Source: Nematostella vectensis
Taxonomy: Eukaryota > Cnidaria > Anthozoa > Actiniaria > Edwardsiidae
Direction: 5' to 3'
NCBI RefSeq assembly: GCF_932526225.1
Contig: NC_064046.1
Location: 3,908,001 to 3,968,000, forward strand
Length of the DNA: 60,000 nt
Numbering within the stretch: position 1 is the first letter of the stretch; every line of letters starts with the position of its first letter. A model generated the notes under the pieces. That model was not told where the DNA came from. It ran no database searches and saw nothing but the letters and a program-made list of their open reading frames with translations. Positions 34,846 to 46,300 of the stretch are shown one piece after another. Both the position numbers and the translations under genes were made by a program.

Positions 34846-35880
34846 ATGTGGAGGGTGGGGGCGTGTGGATACTGTGCGAGGGCCTCGAGAAATTTTTTAG
34901 GTCTAAAGGGGGGCGTCGAAAGTGTTTGGGTTTTAAAAGGGGGGTCATTGGTTTCTCTATTAAATTTGACGAAGTATCTAATCAGACTTCCTAGTTTAAC
35001 TTGTCTCGGTTTGGGGGCAGTTATTTGGCTTGCACAATACAGGAGCCCAGAATACGTATTAAGCCACATTTTATCTGTGCAATGTAAACCTGTATACACC
35101 CAAAAAATCCATTTTTTATGGTTTCCGCTATATAATATTATAAAGTGCTTATGTTCCATATCTAAAATATAAACAAAACATTTTGATGCCATAAGCGCTT
35201 ATTCTCCATCATCAACTCCTAACTTATATCTGATTCGCTGTCTTCCTCGCTCTCTTTGCTCTTTTCTCATGCTGCGTTTTTTTTGCAAGGCGAAGATCGA
35301 AAAGCCTTTTTGCTTCTTTTACGTCATGTATAGCATCAACCATTATCAGGTTGCAACATGAAGTTAGTCGCATCTTTGAGAAATGGAGTGTCTTCACTTT
35401 TTCTTAAAGCCGAATTGTCACCAGTTTACTTCCGGTCGATTACTCAACAATCTCCGATCATTTTTAACGAAAAACGCGAAACATATTTCAAAATATTGAA
35501 AGCAGTGTGTCTATTGTAAGTTTCTTTGAGAGTGTGATTGATAATTTAGAGCGGATGGCCTGTTAAATATCTCGGATTTTAGTAGATTCTTTTGTCTTTT
35601 AACGGTTGAGGTTTCCGTCGGACCTCCGGAAGTAAACTGGTGACAATGCAGCTTTAATGTTTTACGCCAATTTCTTCCCCTCCACTTTCTGTTCAGCTCG
35701 CAGCTAATCTCTTGATCGCGTTCCTTTAACATTCGTTCCTTTCTTTGCTCCTTTTTTCTTAGATTTTCGGGAGGGAGGGGGGGCACCGAAAATATGGGGG
35801 AAGCGTAAGGGGGGTGGGGTGGAAAATTTTGTTCCTCCTGAAGGGGGGTCAACTAAGTTCCCTTTTATCGAAATCCTCAC
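34846..35880. repeat. Dispersed G-run repeat, orientation 1
   Basis: Contains CCTCGAGAAATTT, GGTCTAAAGGGGGGCGTCGA and CACCGAAAATATGGGGGAAG, whose reverse complements recur at about 41281-42095. A 246-bp MITE is embedded at 35408-35653. No coding region recognised. Confidence 0.6.
35408..35653. mobile_element. 246-bp TTAA-flanked MITE, copy 2
   Basis: Flanked by TTAA at 35404-35407 and 35654-35657. Same ends and same length as 32696-32941 but inverted, with scattered substitutions. Confidence 0.85.
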
Positions 35881-36198
35881 CCCCCCCCCCCCCCTCCCAT
35901 AAATAAACTTTCGTTAACACAGTACATATATGTAGGGGGTTTCACTGTTTATAAATCGACAACAATATCGGTGTAATATGACAATGGCAATGCGAGCTAA
36001 AATAAACTGAAGATTCACACCGTACAAATTGTGCTTTTGTCAAGGGGGTGCTTATTCGAAACTTCGAGGTAGAAGGGGCGCGCTTACTGGGGAAGGGGGG
36101 GGTGGGGCTTATTCGAATCATTACGGTATCATCAACTTTAAAGACAGCAAAAAAATCTTTGAATTTTGTACTAAGCCCAAGATTTTATTCCGGCATTA

Positions 36199-36359
36199 CC
36201 CTGCTAGCAGAGCTTTTTTCCTGTTCGTTTACATCAGTTCACTTATGCGTATCGCGTTTCTGTTCTTTCGCGTTCCCCAAACGAGAACGCGAAAGAATAG
36301 AGACGCGACACGGATAAGTTAACAGATAGAAACAATTAGGTAAAGCTCTGTTAGCAGGG
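36199..36359. mobile_element. 161-bp fold-back MITE with TA target duplication
   Basis: Terminal repeats CCCTGCTAGCAGAGCTTT and its complement (one mismatch) are flanked by TA. The centre holds a second long palindrome, TTCTTTCGCGTTC to GAACGCGAAAGAA, so nearly the whole element can fold on itself. Confidence 0.8.
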
Positions 36360-37371
36360 TAGTCCGTCATGGTCCCACTCCCTTGTATATTTTTCAGATA
36401 TTATACCATCCATAACCAGATAACAATAACGCGTCGCTGTCTCCAAGCATCTGGTAAATTAATAGTGGGATTCCTGTGTGGCCAGGTTACATATTTAGTT
36501 TCATTATGGCGGCACTATTGAAAATTTTGTATGTTTAGAAACTTGTAATATGACATTACCTTCCTATGCTTAAACAAGACAGAAGTAAGACGTCTGCCAA
36601 ATAAAACACGACAGACAAGCTAGGGAAAGCAGTTAAATTAAGGGGGCATGAATTCGAGAGGAGATGGCGAGAGAAAAAGAATACAAAGCGAAAGGGAGAG
36701 GACCGACGCATTTCAACTCCTTCTAGGTAAGCTTACCGTAAATGATCTAATAAAAGAATAAACGCCCCCTATCTGAAGAACACATTCTATTTAATGATCG
36801 CCCCCCTAATTTTACGAGTTTGTATTGAACTTTACCCTCGTTAAAAAAAAGTTTATTGTATTGTATTATTGTATTGCTCCTCTCTAACAAAACGCCCTAA
36901 AACGCCCGCCTTCCCCCTTTTCTCTTTTCCATCTTGGCTTTTTTTGTGTGAGACTTGCTAAATGTAAAAAAAACCCCGCTATAATCTGACTATAATTTAG
37001 CGTGATCCTGACTAAAATTAGATTAAAATTAATGCCCCCCTTTATAATAAGCACCTCTTCTGAACACCCCCCGCTCCCCTCCCTCCGAGCTAAAAAAACA
37101 AACCACATAGGAATTTCTGTAATATAAATCAAATTCATTTGTGCCATCTAGCATTTTGCTCAACTTCAAGGAATGCTCAGGCTACCGTTTAACCTGATCC
37201 TGACTGAGACTAGAACCCCACTGCGTTTGGGTTTGTTATATTGTAAATAGTTTATAATAAACATCCCTATCTATTCAACGCCCCCTATCTATTGAACCCC
37301 CCCCCCCCACTTGCTCCAATTCCCCCCCCCCTCCGTTGAGAGACTAAAAGGCTTTGTAAAAAGCATTTTTT
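36360..37371. other. Region upstream of FANCA
   Basis: C-run-rich sequence with several partial copies of the dispersed repeat seen at 34846-35880. The FANCA promoter and 5' UTR should lie here, but no specific element can be named. Confidence 0.45.
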
Positions 37372-40300
37372 ATGCCAGCAGCCAAAAAAAGATGTCAACG
37401 ACAGAATGAACTTCAGGGGATCACTCTGCAAAAAATTCACACCGACACCCTGGATGTCATTAGCAGTAACCAATGCTTTCAGGGAATTTTGTTAGAGGTA
37501 GGCATATGGGGTGCACATTTTCATGCAAAGCAATTCTGAGAGAAACTGGCCATTTTTAAAAATTATTTTAGAGCTTATGTGCCATTATGTATTGTTTGAT
37601 TAATTGGCTGGTTACTAGTCTCTAGAGGATGGCAGTGTTCCAATGGATCAGTCAGACCAAGCTTTTGGAAAGTCATTTTCAGGTACTGTACATTATTTAC
37701 CTTGTAATTTGAAATTTGTAAAAATTCTAAGTATTCCCTTTCTGTTGTTTTAGAAAGAGATGGGAATGTTAATTTGAAAATCTGATTCATCAATGCTTGT
37801 CATACAAAATATCCTTAAGTAGTAACTCATTATCAGGCTATGCACAAAACATGTTTATCATTGAAGTAATGCAATAAAACTTGATTGTTAAAAAGACATT
37901 GAACTCAGATGTTCTTTGGAGGCTTATTAGATAGAAGGCAAATGCCCTTTCCATAACCCCTTCTTTTAATAATAAGAGATTGAACCACTGTAGAAATGGC
38001 CTGTAACAGAGATTATCTGTTATTATTGTCCAGGTCTAATTGCAGATGCAGAACACTTTCTGACCAGCAAAAATAATTTTGTTCCAAGATGGTACATACA
38101 ATATGTTTCTATTTGCATTGTGGCAAACTGGTAGAATAGGAAGTTGACATGCAGGGGCAAATAATTTGGATGTAATATTTAGTTTCAGGATGCATTGAGA
38201 TGCTGCGACATAAAGCCAAGCCTCCACTCTGTCCAATTGACATGCTTGCTGCAGAAGTGATGTCTGACAAACTCCTCACAACTCTCAGTAGTCTGTACCA
38301 AGAGAGGGGTATAACAAGACATCTTCTCAACTCCCAGCAAAAGGTGAGGCTTATATATCAATTATAATTCTACTACAAATGATCTTTTACAAAAAAATCT
38401 GCTCAGTGTCCTAAAAACGAATTATTATGCACAACTATTCAAAAGTATTGCTCAAAACTCAAAATATAAAGGTGTTTGCAATATTTTTTACAATTAATTC
38501 TTGGTTCAATTATTATGGTTGTTTGACGAAAATTCTGAGAATGTTTTAACATTGTTTTGTAGGAAATTGTAAAGACCACTGTCAAGATAATCAGTTCCTT
38601 GCTTGCTGAAAGTTCTTTTAATAGGGTGCACTTTTCAAAGTGCTTATCTGCTCATGTAAGTCTACCAAGAATGGAAAACAATGATCCTATCCTAGCTAGT
38701 GTGGAGTACTGCATATTCTAAGCATGCGACATGACAGAAAAACATGATGTGACACTTCAAATAAGCCCATTTCACATCGAATAAGGCAGAGAATTTCTCT
38801 GAGTACTCAGTAACTTACAGCAAACAAAACACCAAGTGCGACTTTTTTTAAATTGATGTGACTTTTTGTAAAGTGTCATTGAAATTTGACCTTTTTGTCC
38901 CTGAGCTGATACACAAGGATTATTATCAAGGAAAAATTATCTTAAAAAGCCAAAATCTGGTTGTATTCACTTTGGCATCACTTTATTTTTGTTTTAAAAA
39001 TCAGTCCGTAACACAAGGAACCTATAGCCACCGAAAAATTTTTGTCTTTCTCTATCTGAAATTTCGCATTTTCCATGTTTTTCCATCATGTCAAGCAGTG
39101 CTTAATAGAACTAATGTTAGTAGTGCTGGTTTTCTACTTAACACAGGGGCACATAGTATACACCAATATGCATGTTGTGTGTACTTCAGAGACTCAGTTT
39201 TTTTTGTGACCATGTGGATATGATTGGACAAGTTTGGTCAAATAATTTTATCTAAAGTCTGGAACAATGTTGAAGTTACTTCACAAGAAGTTGCTTGTGG
39301 TTTGTTAACAGGACATAATGGTGCCCCTTGAAGTCCTTTATTCTTTGCACATTTCACACACTGTGAGCTTCAACACTTATTTAGCATGGTAAGTTGTCTG
39401 TACTTAGTCTCTGTGTAAAAGTCAGGCCCGTACCAGGGGGGTTACAAGGAGTGTGATTGTACCCTACACAACATCGGAAAGTCTACCTAGGTTTGCATTG
39501 GACGTGCTATTTGTAGAGAAAACTTTAAAACATAAGTGACAGAAAGGCATTCTAGATTATTCTGAATGTCATAAATCTATAAGTCAAACTTTTTTTTGAT
39601 AAAAAAATGTCCTGTGGATATACTGCATTGGCATAGCAATCTGTTCTTGTTCTTTTGGTTGTGGTGATATTTTTTATTAGAAAACTCCCCCCCTCCCCCC
39701 ATGGAAAAATCAGGTCCACTTTTTTGGATTTCACACCCTCTGGAGAAAAAATCCTGGGGACGGTGTGGTGTTAAGGATATCGATGGTGATGGTATTTTAA
39801 GGGTGGTAATAGTGATGGTAAGGATGATGGTAATAATGGTGTTAAGGATGGTTATGAGTGTGCAGATGGTGGTTGTAAGGATGGTGGTTATGCTGGTGTG
39901 GTTAAGGGTTTGATGGGGATGGCATGGTAAGGATGGTAATAATGGTGTTAAGGATAATAGTAATAATGGTGTCAAGGATGGTGATGGTGGTAAGGATGAT
40001 GATTAGCGTGGTATTAATGGTGCTGGTGGTGGCAGACATGGTGATGGTGTGGAAAGGATGGTAATGGTGATGGTTAACCACAATTGCAAAAGATAAAAAT
40101 TAGTTGCATTCCAGTGAGAACCAAAAATCACTTGGGTCGCTTTTGTTCTTGAATCCTGTACTTTTGCCATTTGTAACAGCTGCACACAAGATGACAAAGT
40201 TTGTCATAAGATGTCATCAGCCCTCCTGGAAATTGCCCACTGCATCACAGAGCAGGACCAATCTGCACAGATGCATATACTGTCAGGTAAAACTGTTTTA

Positions 40301-43300
40301 TAGTATGTAAGTTTTTTTTTAAGATTTACCACTCTTGGATATTCATTATGTGGGGATCATTATGTGGGAATACCATTCAAGATAAATTATAACTGTGTAT
40401 GTGTTCTTTGTTATTGTAGATATTGCAGAACTTCATTCTAAATAATTTTAAACTTTCTTTGCTCTCTTCTCTTCCAAGATAATGTGAGCTAATATAATTG
40501 AACGACAATGAACCAATGTTTAAATCATAGTACTTTTTTCTAAAGAATACAAAAAAATTCATCAAGTCAGTTAAAAAATAAATTAAACTGATACAAAAGA
40601 TGCAGTCTCAGTTTGAAATTGACAAGAGATATTCCTCAATCCTAGTTCTTTGTGGAATTCTCCTGTCTCTGGGATATCCTGAGCTTTCAAAACATGTTGA
40701 CTGTGCAAAGAATGTATTGCAAGAGGTAAGTCCAATATTGATACTGATTCATTTAGTCTAATCTCAATGTAATATAACCAAGTACTGGGGACCCAGGACG
40801 TCGTGGAGCCTGGAAGCAGGAGTATGCAGGAAAACAAAAGAAATAGGGGAAGCAGACAGACGTCTTTTTTCCCCTCTTTCTTACTCCCGCTTCCGGTCTC
40901 CGCGCCGCCCTGGGTCTCTGAGGATGTGGTAAATATGTCCGTACGCTTTTGTATGCTCCCCTGTCAGGGTCAATCTTACAGTAAGCCATGTACGGAATAT
41001 GGTCAACCTAACAATCTCTTGATTCTAGCTAATGCAACCTTTTATATCAAAGTGGCAAACTTTCATGCTCTCAGGCAAAATAACAACAACAAAATGCAAG
41101 TTAATTAGCGCTTTCTGGTAAGCCAACAAGTTCCTTGTTAGAAAGGGTCTATCGTGATGGGTGTGATCATTTCTATGTTCATTTTGGCATGAATTTGCCA
41201 CCCAAAAAGTCAGATGATCAGTCCAATCGCCTATTTTGTACTGGTGATGTTCATTTATTTATTATTGTACTGGTGATGTTCATTTATTATCCCAAGTGGG
41301 GGGGTAAAGATTTTGATTAAAACTTAGGGAAAAAATTAGCATGCCCCCTTATGCTTCCCCCATATTTTCGGTGCCCCCCCCCCCCCCACCCTCACCCCCG
41401 CACCTCGAGAAAACCCAAAGAAAGAATAAGCAAAGGAGGATACGACAATGTCAAAAGAACGCGGAGAAGAGATTAGCTGCTGCAAGCTGGTGATAAAGTG
41501 GAGGGGAAGGAATTGGCTGAAAATATAAATTCAGAGTGAAGGCACTCAGTTTCTTAAATGTACGACTAAATCCAGGTTGTCAACCTGATAAAGGTTGATG
41601 TTATATGGTTATGGTTATATGGTTGATGACACAGAAGAAGCAAAAAAGCTTTTCGTTCTTCTCCATGCGTGAAAAGCCCAGCACAAGAAAGTAGGAAGAC
41701 AGCAAATTGATATGAGCGAGGATATTGATGACAAAGAATGAGCGCTTGTGGCATTAGAACGTTTTAATGATTTCGAATATGGAACATAAGTATATAGAGG
41801 AAATTATGAAAAAAAATAGGGTAATAAACAGGTTTGCATACCATAGATAAAACGTAGTTTAATATGTATTCTGGACTCCTTGATTTTAAATGCAAAATAA
41901 CTGCCCCCGAGAATCGTTGAACCAAGAAGTCTGATTTGACACTTGGTCAAATTAGAAGAGACAACACACAAAGAAATCAGTGTCCCCCTTTTTAAAATTC
42001 ACACACTTTCGACGCCCCCCCCCCCTTTAGACCTCGGAAATTTCTCGAGGCCTCCTGCACAGTATCCTCACGCCCCCCCCCCCCCCTCGGGATAATAAAT
42101 GATGTTTCCCTAAGACATTTATCTTTTCCTTATAACAGCTATCTCAAGCTATACTGATAGAAGCAGTGACAAAATGTAAGTAAATACTGTCATTGCTTTT
42201 GGTCGGTGTTAGTAAATAAAAAAAGCACCAATTATTAATGATATTTTTATGGTCTTTTATTTATGGTGTCTTGCCGTACTGTTGTTTCCATGCATCCCCA
42301 GTTTCCATGACGTTTTGCATGGTTTTATTTTCTTTAGGCCCTACTTGCAATGTTGTTATAGTATTAATAGTTTATATGTAATCACTGCCATTGTATTTCC
42401 TATTAATTCCATATTGCAATTTTAATTCAAGCATGTTTTGTTTTATTTTGATTTATCCATTTTTAGGCAAATCTGCTTGTAGTGAGAAGATTACTGAAAA
42501 GAGGTAATTACTATATACATATATGTCGATTCTGTTGTTGCAATGAGAGAGAAGGTGCTATCTACCATTATTATGACATACAGTGCCATCTTCTTACTCT
42601 CCTTAGGCTAGACGTTTTGGAGATTATTCGCTGCATTGACAATGTTCCAAGGTCCAGCCTGATAAAGTTCTTCTCCTCTGCTCTCTATCATCTTCTGTAT
42701 GACATTCCATCAGGTGTGTTATGTCATTCCATCAGGTGTGTTATGACATTCCATCAGGTGTGTTATGTCATTCCATCAGGTGTGTTATGTCATTCCATCA
42801 GGTGTGTTATGACATTCCATCAGGTGTGTTATGACATTCCATCAGGTGTGTTATGACATTCCATCAGGTGTGTTATGACATTCCATCAGGTGTGTTATGA
42901 CATTCCATCAGGTGTGTTATGACATTCCATCAGGTGTGTTATGACATTCCATCAGGTGTGTTATGACATTCCATCAGGTGTGTTATGACATTCCATCAGG
43001 TGTGTTATGTCATTCCATCAGGTGTGTTATGACATTCCATCAGGTGTGTTATGACATTCCATCAGGTGTGTTATGACATTCCATCAGGTGTGTTATGACA
43101 TTCCATCAGGTGTGTTATGTCATTCCATCAGGTGTGTTATGTCATTCCATTAGGTGTGTTATGACATTCCATCAGGTGTGTTATGACATTCCATCAGGTG
43201 TGTTGCGAGTCGGCGCCCAGAGTCGATGTTGAAAATGCTATTTATTTTGATTCCTGATTCAATATATTATTATATTCAGCTGGGTTGCGCGGCTTTCGTT

Positions 43301-46300
43301 ATGTAATTCTAGCTTGATGAAAAATTCAGCTGGGAAGTACTCCCCTACTAAGCAAATTTATTTGAAAAGCAAATTGCCAAGTTTAAAATAACTAACCATA
43401 AAATGCATGTTAAGATACCGATGTAATGTAAGTAAACGTTACACATGGTACGAATTTGTTGCATTCTTTGTTGATGTATTTCTCATGTTTTTTTGGTTTA
43501 TGGAATTATTCCTTGTCGTAGTGTTTGATGTGTGCCAATGGGTTGGTTCCCTGACCAAGTATCGATACGCAACTTTGGATGAAGTTACTCGCACACAGTT
43601 GAGTCAGGTAACAGTAAATAGTGTAGACTAGCTAGCACTGGGGATCTTAACTGATAAATTGGTATTCTACGATTTATTATTAAAAGACCATTGTTGTACT
43701 CATCTGTACTTTACGAAAAGTATTTTATAAAACGACGTGACTTTTATTATTCTTTAGTTTCTACACGTTTTCGAGCCATCTGCCATACTGGAGGTTATCA
43801 AACAAGTGTTTTCTAAGGAAAAGGCAAGTAGAGCTTAAAGTAAAAAAAAATATTTATAGATACTGGACAATCAAAGCATCATCTGAAACACAGGGAAATG
43901 TAAGTATTGAACCAGATTGATAACTTTCATATCTTTGCAGTAACTTAACCTTTTGTGCTCAGGTTAATTTTGGGAACTTCTTTTCTCTGATATCTGTGTT
44001 CATCGTGAATTCACCAAACGCGAAGACACTTATTGAAGGTAAGGGGATGATGGCCTTTAAAATACACAAATTCTGCCAAAAAGTGCCATCAGAACGCCTT
44101 GAACAACATCTTCACCATCATCAACACCCATAACAACAACATCATGACTTTCATCAACACCCTGAATATTATTTTTATCGTCATCAACACCCATGGACAT
44201 TATCATCATGACCATTACCAACAACCTTTAAATTCTCACCATGATCATTATCGACTCCATTTATTACCAATTACACCCTGAACATCATGTTTATCATCAT
44301 CAACACCCTGGACACCCATCATTAACATGACCAGGTCATCGTAAAGACCCTCAGCATCCATTACATAAACACCCTCACCATCAACATCCATTTATAACAA
44401 CCTGCATCATCATTGTATATCTAAATTTTACTCATCCAGGCTGCATGAACTCGATGATAACTGATGCCTTGGCATCTAATGATGAACACATGATCGGTCT
44501 GGCATTCCTGGTGATAAGGCAGGCATGTATGGAAGGGCCCCACGTGTTCAAGCCTTATTCCATGTGGTTCAACACCTTGTTCAATGATCCATCCATGTCT
44601 GGTCTCTCCAACAAGAGGGCTGTGCAGTTCTTTTTCAATTTCCTGACAAAACTTGTACCTTATGACCCTGTTGAATACCTCAAGGTAACAATGGCTTATT
44701 AAAAAAGAGCAACAATTCAAAACTATATATAAGGCAGATGCAATAATTCGTTAAAAAGAATATATACCATTTCTTTCAGTATTCACAAATGGAAGTTTAT
44801 GCTATTCCCCCCCCAGATCAGATCGACCGCTCGATTGGAAAGGATTAAAAATTATGTTTGATTTTTTCAAATTCTTAAAAACAAGTACCCTTGAAAAGAA
44901 CAGATTTACGTGATTTCTTTATTTGTACATACCATTTATTGACACAGAGAGAACCCCTAACCCTGACCCTAATTGTATCCCTTACCCTTAACGTAATTTC
45001 TCCTAGACCTTACGAATCTTACCCAGATCCACGATACCCACAAATAACAAGGGCATCTAGTGTGTCTACTACAAAACTGAGTGGGTTTAGTCGGTAGGGT
45101 GGATTTGCTATTCATCACTAATAAAAAGTAATGAAACATTCATTCTCTAAACTTTGTATACTCTAACCGCAACACCTTTTTGTCCTTTTTATCAGAGGGT
45201 ATTGACTTTTTCGTTCGAATGACGGGCTAACGCTCGAAACGTCAGTTAAACCACTCTGTCTTCACAGAAGCGTAAAACGTACCATTTAAACCAACAAACC
45301 AACCATTTATCCCTTGTGTTGATTTGTTTCCCTGAAACCATCACGCCTACACAGACTACTGTACCTTATTATTCTACAGCTTGTCTGTTGAATGAGTCAT
45401 TCCATGGCATTTCCTTTGTATATTTCAGGTCCATGTGATCAAAGCCCCTCATATTCCTGCTAATCTACGCTCACACCTCATGGACTACACCGATCTTGCC
45501 AAAACCAGACTAATGGACCTCAAGGTTTCTATTTCTATTCATTTTATCATGAGATATCGACAAATATATAACAAACAACTACAAAATAAAGTGTGTTATG
45601 AGGGTCAGGCAAGCCGACCTTATATCCAAAAGAGGCCGACCCTTATGCACTAATTAGTGCTATTAATACTGAATTAGTGAATAAAACAGTGCTTCATAGA
45701 AGGAAGCTCAGAATATTGACAGGATTTTGTTCATATAGCTCTGCATTTAGGACAGGCAGTTTTTCCGACAGTAGCCCTGTCGAGTCAGTGCTAGGTCTTC
45801 AGGTTGATCTGAGATGGTTGATCTATAGAAGCTAGCTATCTACCATTAGGCGCTTAGTCAGGTATGGGGATCAGACTTCACCTGTCAGGTGACAAAGAGT
45901 GACATAGAGTATAGTGCCAATGCAAGATAGAATGTTTAACCTAAAAGAATTAATGTGAAACTAATGTTGCTTATTGTGTTTGTATTAAAATACAATCATA
46001 AAATTAATTTGTGTTATTGAGTTGAAGATCTCATTTTTTAGGAACCAATTGAGCTGTCAGAAACTGATAGTTCTGCATCAAGCAACAAAGATGGCGAAGA
46101 AAAGGCAAGAGACATGTTTTGTCCCCTGAGATACAGACAGATTTATTTGTTTGCCTTTGAATAACCTTTGTACCACTAATTTTGGCAGTAAACAGATAAA
46201 TAACACCCCAAAGTATCATCATTGTAAAAATATACTTGTGCAATTATTGACATTATCTGGTTCTGGGGTGAATTTGCTTGTTTTTACTTGTACCTCTTCC

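Noticed and set aside
38035-38150. Possible FANCA exon (open frame [15 protein letters not shown])
   Set aside because: No donor gives the needed phase, and joining 37682 directly to 38189 is in phase and matches the family.
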